DNA of 64,000 nucleotides from Azolla caroliniana (lineage: Eukaryota; Polypodiophyta): the NCBI GenBank assembly GCA_043228905.1, contig JBHGNT010000022.1:9300001-9364000 (forward strand). The letters run 5' to 3'. The notes below the pieces were generated by a model, which ran no database searches, was not told the origin of the DNA, and was given only the letters and a program-made list of their open reading frames with translations. Every line of letters begins with the position of its first letter. Position 1 is the stretch's first letter. Both the position numbers and the translations under genes were made by a program. This document shows positions 31,078-42,087 of this stretch, piece by piece.

Positions 31078-34000
31078 TTGGACAACCCTAGGCATGTAAC
31101 ATCCGTCCCTAGTTGTGGTTCCATTTCATCTGGTCAAGTTAGTCGAGTTTTCTCTGCACAAGTTGAGCTTAACACATCTAGGTGCCATCGAGTCCCAGCT
31201 TCTGCCCTCTTAGACTCTGGAGCCAACTCTTGTTTCATGGATCGTGAGTTTGCTGTAATGCATAATATTCAGTTGCATAAGCTCCCAAGCCCAGTGTCAG
31301 TCGGGGTCATTGATGGACGCCCCATAGCATCAGGTGATATAGTTGAAGAGTCTGAACCAATTCATGTAGTCCTAGGCAATTTGGCTAGTGTCATCTCATT
31401 CAACATCATTAGTAGTCCAGAGCACTCCCTAGTTCTTGGTCTTCCATGGTTTGAGCTACATAACCCAACTATTGATTGGAGAAAAAGAACCATCGAAGAA
31501 GTCACAATACATTCTGAGCCTCTTAAAACTCCAACAAAGGATATGACATTCCAAAAGATTTCGGCAATCTCTATACATCAATTACGTGAGGAAGGACGAA
31601 AGGAAGACATGTTGGTGTTCGCAGTTTTAGCAACTCCCACATCGAGCTCACAAGAATCGGGGGTCCAACTACCGAAGAAATATATAGAATTCTCCGATGT
31701 TTTTGATAAGGTGAAGGCCAATAGACTACCAGAGCATCGACCATATGATTGCCCGATTGATTTGCAGCCCGGAAAAGAGCCTCTATGGGGGCCAATTTAT
31801 AACCTTTCACCCACAGAGTTAGAGGTTCTTCGGGAATATATTGATGAGAACTTGGCGAATGGGTTTATCTAGCATTCAAGATCTCCTGCCGGCGCACCCA
31901 TATTTTTCGTTAAGAAGAAAGATGGTTCGCTTCATCTGGTCGTGGATTATCGAGGATTGAATAAAGTAACTATTCGAAACCGATATGCTCTACCATTGAT
32001 TTCGAGCCTTCTAGAACGCCTCAATGGAGCTAAGTATTTCACAAAGTTAGATCTTCGAGGTGCTTACAATCTTGTTTGAATTCGTCCTGGGGATGAATGG
32101 AAGACTGCTTTTCGTACTCGCTATGGCCATTTTGAGTATACAGTGATTCCATTTGGTCTCACGAATGCACCAACAGTTTTCCAACATATGGCGAATGACA
32201 TTTTTCGAGATTTCCTCGATATTTTCGTCATAATTTACCTAGATGATATCTTGATCTACTCAAAAATTCAAGAGGATCATGATATACACGTTCGACAAGC
32301 TTTGCAACGGTTGCGTGAATATGGTCTCTATGCAAAATTGCAGAAGTGCGGCTTTGACCAGCGTCAAGTGGAATTTTTGGGGTACATAGTCTCTTCACAT
32401 GGCATCTCTATGGATCTAGCAAAGGTTCAAACAGTTTTGGATTGGCAAACACCACAGTCTGTGCGAGATGTACAATGTTTTTTAGGGTTCGCAAACTTTT
32501 ATCGCAAGTTCATCAAAGATTATTCAAAGATCGTATTGCCCCTCACTCAACTGACACAGAAGAATCAACCATTTGTGTGGAGTATAAATGCAAACTCTGC
32601 ATTTGAAGGATTAAAGCAAGCATTTACATCCGCACCAATTTTGATGCATGTTGATCCATTGAAGCGCTTTATACTGGAAGTTGATGCATCTAACTTCGCA
32701 CTAGGAAGCGTATTATCCCAGATTAGCAATGATGGCCAACTGCACCCTGTGGCTTTTCATTCACGGAAATTCGAAGCTGCAGAAATCAACTATGAGATTC
32801 ACAACAAAGAGCTTCTTGCCATTGTGGATTCTTTTCAACAATGGCGTCATTTTTTGGAGGGTTCGTCTCAACAAATCATTGTCTATAATGATCACAAAAA
32901 TCTAACGTACTTCCAAAGTGCTCGAGTATTGAGTCGTCGACAAGCTCGTTGGGCACAATTTTTAACTCGTTTTGATTTCGTAATTCTATATCGCCCTGGG
33001 ACGCAACAAGGCAAAGCAGATGCTTTATCTCGGCGTTCATATATGGAACTTCAACCAGGAGAGGCCGCATTTGAAAGTTAGAAGCAAATCCTCTTGGGTC
33101 CGGACCGTCTACGACTAATGGCTTTTCATGCTATAGACACACCCGAGGATTCAAGTCTTCTAGACTCCATTCGGGAGCATATTGAGACTGATGAATTCGC
33201 CCAAGATATTCCGAGCCATATTATCCCAGATCGTGCTTCTTGTTCACAATCTCAAAATCCTCGTCAAGACTACAACCAGTTCAATTGGCATGATGGTTTA
33301 CTTTTTCGACAAAATCTCTTATATGTGCCTGATGGTCCTTCTCGACTCCAAGTCTTGCAACAATGTCATGATACACCAATGGCTGGACATTTTGGCATCC
33401 ACAAGACTTTGGCGTTAATTTCTCGAAGGTATTGGTGGCCACGACTTCGCCATTTTGTTACGGATTATGTTCGTAGTTGTGATACATGTTGCCGATCCAA
33501 AAAACCTCGACATCATCCATATGGCTTATTACAGCCAATGCCTATTCCTGAGAGTCCATGGAAATCTATTTCATTGGACTTCATTACGGATCTACCACCT
33601 TCCAGGGGTTTTGATTCTATTCTCACGGTAGTAGATCGTTTTACCAAGATGGCACATTTTCTTCCCTGCACAAAGGCCATTATGAGCCAAGAGACAGCCG
33701 AGTTACTCATGCGAGAGGTGTTTCGGCATCATGGTCTTCCTTATGATATTATCAGTGATCGGGGTCCCCAGTTCATCTCAAAATTTTGGCGGCACATGTT
33801 CAAACTCTTACATACTTCTTGCAAACTCTCTTCCGGCTACCATCCAGAAACTAACGAACACAGTGAGCGCACCAACCAAACAGTAGAACAATATCTTTGT
33901 TGTTTTGTCAACTATCAACAAGATGATTGGGTTGATCTATTACATTTGGCGGAATTTGCTTACAACAACTCAGAACATTCTTCTACTGGATATTCCCCAT

Positions 34001-34683
34001 TTTTTGCAAACATTGGGTACCATCCTCGTTGGACTATGCTTGAACATCCCGAACTCCCGACAAACCCGGCTGTTGAAGATCGGCTCACCCGACTCCAAGA
34101 AGTTCAAGATATCCTTTTGCACCATTTATGTGATGCTCAAAACACTCAAAAGAAGGTTGCCGACCGTCATCGACGTGATTCATCGACTACGTTTCAAGTG
34201 GGGGATCGAGTATGGCTTTTACAAGGTCGCATTAAAACAACCCGACCTTGCTGCAAATTGGATTATCAACGTTTTGGCCCATATGTGATATCTGGTAAGA
34301 TCAATGATGTGGCATTTCGCCTTGATCTTCCCCCTCATATGCATCTTCACCCGGTCTTCCATGTTTCACTTTTGGAGCCGTACACAACCAGCTCTATTCT
34401 AGGCCGTCTTACATCTCCCCCACCTCCAATCGAAATTTCGGATGGCTCCGAATATGAAGTTGCTGCCATTCTCGACTCCAAGATCGTTCGCAACAAACTG
34501 TATTATTTGGTTGACTGGTTAGGTTATACACCTAATGATCGAACAAGGGAACCTCTTGAGAATCTTGCTAATGCCTTCGAAATGGTTGCTGCATTTCACA
34601 ACAAATATCCTCATAAGCCAAGTCCGAAATCTTGTCTTCCGACTCGTGGAACTCGTCGTCGAAAAGGGGGGATAATGTCATGA
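31078..34683 (+). pseudogene. Chromovirus D pol: PR, RT, RNase H, INT, chromodomain
   Basis: One frame runs throughout. Protease ALLDSGANS has D at 31213. RT begins near 31690 and has YLDD at 32236-32247. RNase H has VDASNFALG near 32680. The integrase HHCC zinc domain is near 33350-33500, with the DDE core at SLDFITDLP (33574) and SDRGPQF (33755). A chromodomain (YEVAAILDSK to FHNKYP, about 34450-34610) closes it. In-frame stops lie at 31870 (Gln site), about 32078 (Arg site) and 33079. Otherwise long stretches are open, including 32143-33081 and the 529-codon integrase part 33094-34683. The chromodomain of this class is known to guide integration toward heterochromatin. Confidence 0.95.
34662..34675 (+). 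other. Polypurine tract, chromovirus D
   Basis: AAAAGGGGGGATAA overlaps the end of the pol frame and directly precedes the 3' LTR. Confidence 0.8.
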
Positions 34684-34698
34684 CGACATACATTTTGG

Positions 34699-34768
34699 CG
34701 TTACAAGGATTCGAGCTCAAGACGTCTTTGTCTATATGTTAGACCTTTAACCATTATACTAACATATA
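34699..34768 (-). other. tRNA-like module in chromovirus D 3' LTR
   Basis: This is the same module as 29445-29515, with a few substitutions. A-box-like sequence is at 34745-34763 and B-box-like sequence at 34707-34718, read on the minus strand. Confidence 0.6.
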
Positions 34769-34821
34769 TGATGCATAACTATAATAAATGTATTATTAGT
34801 TATTACAAGACATTTAGAGTA

Positions 34822-34932
34822 TTCTAGAACATTCTAAAACATTCTAGAGTATTCTAGAACATTCTAGGATATTCCATGATTATATTAAATATCATAAATA
34901 TCTAAAATATTCTAGAACTTTCCAGAATACTC
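34822..34932. promoter_or_regulatory. Heat-shock-element arrays in D 3' LTR U3
   Basis: Eleven 5-bp-phased units run from 34822 to 34874 (TTC/GAA alternating; three units have one change). A second group follows: TTC 34910, GAA 34915, TTC 34920, GAA 34925, then CTC 34930. They end 11 bp before the TATA box. Confidence 0.78.
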
Positions 34933-35140
34933 CATAAGGACCTATAAATAGGTGTCTATTCATTCATCACAACTCATTCGGTTCAACACCAGTTTGTAGC
35001 CCCTTAGCCTACTCTTTGTAATCCTTGCTCTCTTATAATATAAACTCTCTTTCCATCTCTAGTGTTCTCTCTCTCTCTCTCTCTCCCTCTACCTTCTACT
35101 GTCATCTTATTTCTCTCTCTCCTATTCTCAAGTCACGACA

Positions 35141-35409
35141 GTAGGAGCTCTTAATGAGCATTGAAGTATTGTCAGTACTTCGGTCAGTTCTTCTAGGACT
35201 TGTATAAAAGTGTTCATTGAACACACATATGGATAGTGTGTGGTGAATAGAGATTGAGTATTTTTTGTTGAATATAGTTCTTGTGTTTTCTCTGTCTCAC
35301 TCTCTCTGTCTCTCCCGCGTATACTGCATAAGCTCAAGCTCTCCATTAAACCTGAGTTTTCTTCCTTCTGTTCGGTCTTCATACTTGCTTCCACACGTTA
35401 CTTTTTACA
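35141..35409 (+). repeat. 3' LTR of copia C, right part
   Basis: It resumes with the TSD copy GTAGG (35141-35145), then AGCTCTTAATGAGC, and ends CTTTTTACA at 35409, followed by TAGAT. Confidence 0.95.
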
Positions 35410-35480
35410 TAGATCTTAGGGATGGACATAGTTCGGAACAGAACTAAGAAAGTGTTGTGGTTGTTGCAAGAGAAATACAT
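35410..35480 (+). pseudogene. Copia B RT continuation after copia C
   Basis: After the TSD TAGAT the frame reads ILGMDIVRNRTKKVLWLLQEKYI, the RT segment following the copia B part that stops at 24360. It is cut by the G-type LTR at 35481. Confidence 0.85.
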
Positions 35481-36290
35481 TGTCATAGAAATCCGCGAGT
35501 ACGTGTCGGCGTGGGCAGGACGACGAGGGTCTTGGCCTAGGGAGTAGAGGGGAAAATGGGAGCTTATCCCTTACGGCCTTCGAGCTCGAAAGGGTAAGAG
35601 AAAGAATAAGAGATTAACACAGTAGAGAAATAGATGGAGACAAGGTTCACCAAACTAATTCTATTACGAAGCACAAAAGCCACAAAATGATTACAACCAC
35701 GACTGATTAGGCCGAACCCAAGCATAACTAGAAGAAACAAGAGAGATTGAAATGCTAAACCTTCCTAACTACTACCACGATGACCAAACGAAAACCCTAA
35801 AACGAAATAGGCAAAGATGAAGTAGAAAAACCCTAACGGTCTACCTCTAACGATAAAATGGCGAACCCTCAATGGTGACCCCTTACCCCTTTTTATAGTA
35901 GAAAGGGGAGAGGCTTATTACAAAAGGAGAGGCCAAATCTTCGGCTCCTTTCAAACGGGGAATATTTGCGTGATCTTAGGAGGAGAGATTGATGGGGCCT
36001 TAACTCTCTCTCCTCTCATTTTTCACACACAACCACACCCTCTACTTATTACAACCGTACTTCCATGCACTCCCCTTTATTCTACATGTGTATGTGCACC
36101 TAAGTGCACATTACCTTTATACTTCACAAACTTTGTAGTGCACTTTCAACACCTTACATTTTATCCTTCCTTTTACATTTGCTTTCTTATTCTTATTTTA
36201 CAAATTTCGTAAGTGCTTGTGCAATGTTGCACATCCCGTTTTATCCGTCCCGCTCGGGTTTTCTCACCATAGCCGAAAATCCTCACGACA
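35481..36290 (-). repeat. G-type LTR of G2 (minus orientation)
   Basis: On the minus strand it starts TGTCGTGAGGATTTTCGGC and ends TATGACA. A minus-strand TATA box (CTATAAAAAGGGG) lies near 35898. It interrupts copia B RT. Confidence 0.75.
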
Positions 36291-37457
36291 TCTAGCCCCA
36301 CCAAACCGCACATCCACCGGTATATGCCAAGAAAGGGGAAGAGGTGAGATTTTCGGCAATAGTGATTAACCGGGTTCCTTCGCATCCTCGTCTGACTTCA
36401 TCTTCCACTTCGAGCATGCCCATCCTTTCCACACGAACCATCGTAGCCTCTCGATCTACCATATCCACCGCATGTCCTCGAACCATCGGCTCCATCTGAT
36501 CCACCATATCCGGCACTCGCACCTTCCTCCCCGACCGGTTTTAGTAGACCTCCCGAACGATTTCGCCGATCCAATCGCTCCTCCTTCCTTCACCGCCTGC
36601 ATTCTCCGACTGGATTCTTGATCACTCTGATCGCATGTCGGATACCATCCCTCGTGTACCTCGTATGTTCCTCCTTCGACCCGACCGTCTCCTCGTCCCA
36701 AGCACGTTGATGCACCGTCTCCCTTCGTTCCGTGCTTGCATTCCGAAGGCTCCACCCGTACGTCGACGTCGACCTTGAAATACGTGCTCATTCCTAGGTT
36801 CTTAAGCGACCACATTACATGCTCCTTGTTTCGCCCTTGCCTGTGGTGTTCTCTCACGGTAGAGTGCACCACCATCTCGATATCCGTGTCGGTACTCTCC
36901 GCTTCCGCGTCCTTCGTCACCTCCGTCATCGTTGTCTTGTTGCCCCTCTGAACCCCTCTGAACCCACTTGGCCCTCATAGCTCATCGTGGTTCTCCGGTC
37001 ACCTCCTTCGGCACTCTCGTCCTCTTTGATGTCACGGACACACATGACGGCCTCCGACTCCTCGCCACCGCCCTCCGTCTCTTCGGTCTTACATTGATTC
37101 GAAATCGCCGAAGTCCCAAGAGTAGGTGTGGAGGGTTCCTCTCATTCTCGGTCCTCCACCGAGTCATACTCGTCATGCCCGCTTGGCTTCCTCCTTGTGC
37201 GCATCGGCTTCAACCGGGTTTTGTGGCTCGTTTGCCACGATCGTCGATTAGGCCGGCTTAGCCCTTGTCCGAATCGGTCTCGGCCGATCGATTCTCGGCT
37301 CAATCGGCCTTTATCTACATTCTTGTTCGGCTGAACAATTTCAACTGAGTTGGCTCCCTTTCAGTTCTTCTTCCGTTCGCGTTGGAATACCGGTCGAATT
37401 GTCTTCCATTCAAGTCGGATTACCGGCCGAATCGACTTCTGGTCGGAACGGTCCCTG
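36291..37457 (-). other. G2 internal region, no recognised protein
   Basis: Minus-strand frames of 157 residues (36929-36456) and 76 residues are rich in charged residues and Gly. They contain no zinc knuckle, protease, RT or integrase motif that I can see. It may be gag-like sequence of a non-autonomous partner of G. Plus-strand frames here look like shadows. Confidence 0.35.
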
Positions 37458-37710
37458 TGTGGAAATATTTAATCTAAATATTATATTATTATTAATATTA
37501 AAAATAAGTAATTACGAAGAGTTATTTATTATTACACTTTAGAGAAAACTCTTCATTGAAGACACATAACTTTTTGTACATCGGCTCTACAAACAAGCCA
37601 TTTTGGCTAATGGAACATAACATAATCAATATAGAACAAAATTTATTTATGTGTGATCTCTCTCTCTCTCTAGAAATCATTCTCTATTTGTATAGTTGCT
37701 GAATTCTACA
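37458..37710 (+). repeat. 5' LTR of copia H
   Basis: TGTGGAAATATTTAATC to GAATTCTACA, 253 bp, AT-rich, with the primer site immediately after. It is a different family from A, B and C. Confidence 0.75.
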
Positions 37711-37899
37711 TGGTATCAGATTTATAGATTTCCGCATCTATCAAATTAGACTAGAGAATCTCAGGAGTGTTGATCGATTTGTCATCAAGACAAGTGCTAA
37801 GACGGATAGCCCTCTTCCATAAAAATGTGACTATCCTTAACTCCTGCCAACATTCTCAACACACATAAACTTTCATTAGTAAATTTATCAAAGCAAAAT

Positions 37900-39520
37900 T
37901 ATTGCATTTGGAGTGCTTGACTCGAATTATTATTTCAACACTACAAACTTTGGGATGTAGTGTCAGGATTATCAACAAAACCTGATGTCCCTAGACCTGA
38001 TCAAGTTATTTGGAAAGAGAAGGATCTTCTAGCAAAGATGGAATTACTAGCACATATATCAGATGTTCAAGGAGAAGCGGTTAGAAAGTTACAAACTTTG
38101 CATCAAATTTGGGAGAATTTAAAGACACAATACGAACCAAAGAAGGATGCATCACAAGTGCACACTACATGCATATGTCACATTTACAATGAAAGAAGAA
38201 GAAGATGTACATAATTTTCTAACAACTTGGGAAAAGAAATTGGATGATACAATTACATCTAGCTTGGACATTTCCGACAAACTACAAATATGATTATTAT
38301 TAGGTGCTTTACCCTCTTCTTGGTCGTCTTTTGTGACTACAAATTTTTTAAATAAACAAGCTATTGTGGAAGATCTCATGGGAGACATAAGACAAGAAGA
38401 CTCGATGAGAAAGACAAGAGAAGAAAACACATCAACACAAGCAATTGTTGTGGCAGCCTATCGACCTTGTTACAAACCACAAGCAAGATACAAGAGTGTC
38501 AAGAGTCAGTAGACTAATCAACCTATGACTAAAGCAGGAATGGAGTTCATTAATTCTTATTGCAACATTTGCAAAATACCAGGCCACACACCACAAGAAT
38601 GTAAGGCAAAACAAAAGTCTATTTGAAGATTCCCAACCAACATTTGTCGACCACAAGCGCACATTGTAGAAGAATTCGAGGAAGAAAGAAATGGAGAAGA
38701 AGAAGAAGAAGAAGAAGAAGAAGAGGTTTATGTTGCCTCAATGGAAGAAAATGATGAATATGAAGAAGAAGGTTACAACGACTTGATGCAAGCTTTCGTG
38801 GCTGAAGCACTTGTCGCGGATATACCAACAAAGAAGGATGACAAATGGTATCTCGACACTGGAGCAACGAACCACCTCACACATCGATTGGATTGGCTTC
38901 AAAGGTACACACCCCTACAAAATCCAATAACTGTTAGATTTGGAAATAATGGAGTAAAACAAGCATTAGGCAAAGGCCAACTTACTTTTCATCTCCCTGG
39001 AGGAGGAAACTTCACCATAAATGATGTGAACCACATGCCTAGTATCACCAAGAACCTCCTTTCAATAAGTCAAGCAACTTCAAATGGAACCATCATCGAG
39101 TTCCATCATAACCAAGCCGTGATTCGTCATCTTCTACCAAATGGTCTCACGATACGAACTTCCTACAAAAGATGAGGGTTATATCCAGTTAATGTACATC
39201 CAACAACCCAATCAAAAATTGAATTTCACGCAACTGAGATTGAAAGACAACATGAACTCACCTTTGGCACTATCGACTCGGACATCCACACCTTGTTGCT
39301 ATGCGAACACTCCTAACTCACAAGCTCGCTCAAGGAGTCCCAAAGGATATGTTTTGCAAAATCGACCTATGTGAGGCGTCCTTGTTCGACAAAATGGCAT
39401 CATCAAAGTTTCCTACAAATCACAAAGAAGTTGACCACTTGAACCCATCCACAGTGACATATGCGGTCCATGCCCAACTCAATCACTTTTAAAATCAACA
39501 TAGATTGAAAAGAAAACCAA
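37900..39520 (+). pseudogene. Copia H gag-protease-pre-integrase
   Basis: The gag capsid part (KMELLAHISDVQGEAVRKLQ, IWENLKTQYE) spans about 37960-38430, with stops near 38292 and 38511. A zinc knuckle with spacing CX2CX4HX4C (C-NI-C-KIPG-H-TPQE-C) lies near 38561-38604. A GAA/GAG microsatellite encodes a Glu run (38690-38730). The protease motif WYLDTGATNHLT is intact near 38845-38880, inside a 144-codon open frame (38741-39175). Pre-integrase remains are in shifted frames up to about 39500. Confidence 0.85.
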
Positions 39521-39540
39521 CCAAGAAGATCTGGTAAAAA

Positions 39541-41106
39541 CTGATGGATAGAGGCATGGCTAGCTCGCTTCCGACGGAGAAGCTCGACAGAAAAAACTAC
39601 GCATCTTGGTCCTACAAGATGCACCAGTACCTGCTCGGGCACGATTACTAGAGCTATGTCAATGTAGCAAAGGACACAACAACCGAATCGACACATAGAG
39701 ATTTCATGGTGTGGGAACAATCGGCAAGTAGAGTACTATACTGCTTCGCGTCTTTGTGGGTGAACAACTCCTAAGCTACAGTCGGGATGCCAAAATGCCA
39801 AAAGATGCTTGGGGAAATCTGAAGAAGATTTTCGCTGCAAGCACTACAGCTAGGAAGCTTCAACTCCGATAGGATCTAAGCAACCTATGACAACGTGACT
39901 TGTCGGTGGCAGACTACACCTCCAAAATCAAGGATATTTGTGACTCTCTGGCATCCATCGATGTGAATATCGAAGAAGCCAATATGGTGCAAATCTGTCT
40001 CGGAGGTTTGGCGTTAAAGTTCGGAGCGTTCCGAACAGTTGTGTGTGCATGGGAGAATACACCGTCATTTTTCGACTTACAGTCGATGCTCCTTGTGGAG
40101 GAGAACCACGCCTGTGCATCAACACGTGCACCCACCGACAGCCGGATGTTGTACACAGAGGTGGATCGGCCCCATGGGTGTGGTGGACGAGGTGGGTCGG
40201 CTCGCAATGGTAGCGGTCGGCAAGAGCATGAACGAAGGCACAGAGAAAGTGCCGACAACAGTTCCAGACCCTCCACACGGAAGGGGAGTCAAGGCAGTGG
40301 CGGAGGCCGACAAGCAAAGGCTGACACAGAATGTCGGATGGTGGAAAAGAATATTTTTCTGGCCAATTCAATAGTTATCTGCAGCAAAATGGAATTCGGA
40401 GAGAGTTCAGCTACAGATACACACCGGAGCAAAAAGGTATGCCTTACCGGCTCCGACATCCGACCCTGACCCGATACCGGAGGATGAGGCTAGTGAGCCT
40501 GAACCGGTCCAGATAGAAGATGAAGACCTTGACACTCTAGAAGAGAGTCTGATCTCGTTTCGGCTAAGTGGACTGAATGAGCGGCTGAGTCGGATGAGGA
40601 ACCAATGAGTAATGGAGACTTTGTCGTGCTCTCCCCGCGCAAGGAACTGAGGAGATGGTTCACGTGCAAAGAGAAAGGGAAGAAGAAGATGTCGGAATAT
40701 GGAACCGGCAACATTGAGTTGGATCGGATCGAATCTGACTCCGGAACGGATGAAGGTGGATCTTCGAGAACGAAGTTCGAATCGGCCAAGAAGGGCCCCA
40801 AACCGGGTAACGATAAGAACCCCGAGAAACGGTACGGGTACAATGAGTACATGGTGCATCACTATGCGTACATGACCAAGGTGGCGGAAGTGCATGAGCC
40901 GGAGAGCTATGCAAGAAGCGGCAAAGGACACAAATTAGCGTGCCGCTATGAAGGAAGAAATGCGGGCACTCGATGCCAACGACACATGGGACCTAGTTGA
41001 CCCTCCCCGACATTGTAAACCGATCGGATGTAAGTGGTAAAGTACAATGCCGACGGTTCGGTTAACTGGTACAAGGCCCAGTTAGTGGCGGAGGGATACG
41101 CTATAG
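39541..41106 (+). pseudogene. Copia C-prime: multiply deleted gag-pol remnant
   Basis: It begins at the gag start (ATG at 39544, MDRGMASSLPTEKL) of the copia C family without its LTR. Gag runs to about 40320 with several stops. It then joins integrase residues (SDGGKEYFSGQFN near 40335), skipping the zinc knuckle, protease and pre-integrase. Near 40437 it jumps again to the post-integrase linker. The RT N-terminus follows (YNEYMVHHYAYMTKV near 40835) and is cut near 41106 by the LTR of element G. Confidence 0.85.
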
Positions 41107-42087
41107 TGAAGAACCGTCACTACGCGCAGATCGTGAGGCGGAACCACCGGGGTTCTGGACCGGAAGGATTCAAAGTCGGTACAAGCTTTGGCGCAAGCTT
41201 TAGCGAGAAAGTACTTAAGATAGATTGGGAAAGAGAGAAGTTGAGATCACACGATTGAGAGAGATTGATTGAACTTTTAACTTTAGATTTAAGAAACAAG
41301 TTACACGATCAATTTGATAATGAATTTCTTCCTCTTAATTTTCATAAAAAAAAACCGTGTTTTTTCTCCTCCCCCTTCTTTTATAGATGCTCTCATGCAT
41401 ATGATGCATGTGAGGGTACAAGACATGCATAAATTGCATGTTTGCCATTTGGCGCTTATGTATTACATGTGGTGCATGATAACCATGTCACTCATTTTAG
41501 TTCTCATGTATGAGAATTTACATCTAAAACTACAATGATAGAAATATAATTTCAACTAAATAGCATGGCTTAATGGTAAGCCAATTGATTCCTAACTTGG
41601 AGGTGCAAGGTTCGAATCCTTCCTTGCCCTCCTTGTATATGTATATTTGTATATATATTTATATATTTATTTATATAGTCGCCGGATGCCGTCACCGGAT
41701 GCCGTCGGTTCACCGTCTCCATCGCCGGTTCGGTACGACTAGATAGCCCACCTCCACTCTTAGTTCAAGTTACCTTGAACTCCCTATGCTCCACACATAG
41801 ACACAAAGGTAATATCTTTTGCTCCACCTTATATATGATGAGAGCCGTATTTGTCGTGCCTATGTGGGATGTCTCACAATTTTCTCTTTTTCTTTTCACA
41901 AACTTTATAACCTCATATCTTGACATTTAGTTGTCCATTTCTCGTGTAATAAAGTGCATTCGAAACCTCCATCATTTTATACTTAGATATTAAAAATGTT
42001 ATCTTCACAATTATTGTATTATGTGATTCATACTCGATTTCATACGTTTATGGGATTTTCACACTATTGCCGAAAATCTTCACGACA
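41107..42087 (-). repeat. 3' LTR of element G (minus orientation)
   Basis: The minus-strand start TGTCGTGAAGATTTTCGG lies at 42087 and the inner motif AGAACCCCGGTGGTTCC near 41150. A TATA box (CTATAAAAGAAGG on the minus strand) lies near 41380. The left boundary at 41107 is approximate. Confidence 0.7.
41563..41630 (+). other. tRNA-like module in G LTR (best preserved)
   Basis: A-box TGGCTTAATGG at 41566 and perfect B-box GGTTCGAATCC at 41609-41619. A T-arm-like hairpin has loop TTCGAAT with 4 of 5 stem pairs. It is antisense to the LTR. Confidence 0.65.

Larger units (their letters stand above)
29422..35140 (+). mobile_element. Chromovirus D (Ty3/gypsy with chromodomain), youngest layer of the nest
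   Basis: TSD GTAGG flanks it on both sides. Order: 5' LTR, gag, PR, RT, RNase H, INT, chromodomain, polypurine tract, 3' LTR. The 5' LTR's downstream part is inverted and no primer site remains. The pol residues and C-terminal chromodomain resemble Tcn1/Tf1-like chromoviruses; the clade call is from memory of the families and needs a tree. Confidence 0.95.
34676..35140 (+). repeat. 3' LTR of chromovirus D (normal orientation throughout)
   Basis: TGTCATGACGAC to AGTCACGACA, 465 bp. The TATA box TATAAATA is at 34943-34950. R-U5 includes a CT microsatellite (about 35067-35088). Confidence 0.95.
24361..35409 (+). mobile_element. Copia C: complete ends, 3' LTR split by chromovirus D
   Basis: The 5' LTR is 24361-24818. 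The 3' LTR is 29228-29421 plus 35141-35409. A perfect TSD TAGAT lies at 24356-24360 and 35410-35414, inside the RT of copia B. Internally the zinc knuckle and protease are deleted, and an extra charged segment lies between RNase H and the 3' LTR. It is younger than B and older than D. Confidence 0.95.
15214..35480 (+). mobile_element. Copia B: old host element split by copia A and copia C
   Basis: Segments of one element lie at 15214-17430, 22692-24360 and 35415-35480. Removing copia A and copia C with one copy of each TSD restores a continuous copia order: LTR, gag, PR, integrase, RT. The 3' part is lost at 35481, where a G-type LTR begins. All parts are broken by stops and indels. It is the oldest layer of the nest. 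Confidence 0.9.
35481..37457 (-). mobile_element. G2: G-type 3' LTR plus unrecognised internal sequence, truncated
   Basis: On the minus strand, internal sequence (37457 to 36291) leads through a polypurine-like GGTTTGGTGGGGC to the LTR (36290 to 35481). The 3' untranslated block next to the LTR matches that of element G (CCCCACCAAACCGCAC on the plus strand in both). The internal part lacks pol motifs. Its 5' side is replaced by copia H at 37458. Confidence 0.65.
37458..39540 (+). mobile_element. Copia H: 5' LTR, gag, protease, truncated before integrase core
   Basis: The LTR (37458-37710), primer site (TGGTATCAGA at 37711), gag with zinc knuckle, protease and pre-integrase follow in order. 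Near 39538 the sequence changes to copia C-prime, and no 3' LTR is present. Confidence 0.8.

Noticed and set aside
36968-37334. Plus-strand open frames in G2
   Set aside because: They lie antisense to the G2 internal region and show no motif; probably shadows of a C/T-rich strand.
38690-38730. An acidic activation domain in copia H
   Set aside because: It is a GAA/GAG microsatellite within a decayed linker between zinc knuckle and protease.
41563-41630. A functional tRNA gene
   Set aside because: The A/B boxes are good, but I cannot pair a 7-bp acceptor stem or a normal anticodon arm, and relatives sit inside LTRs; kept as tRNA-like only.
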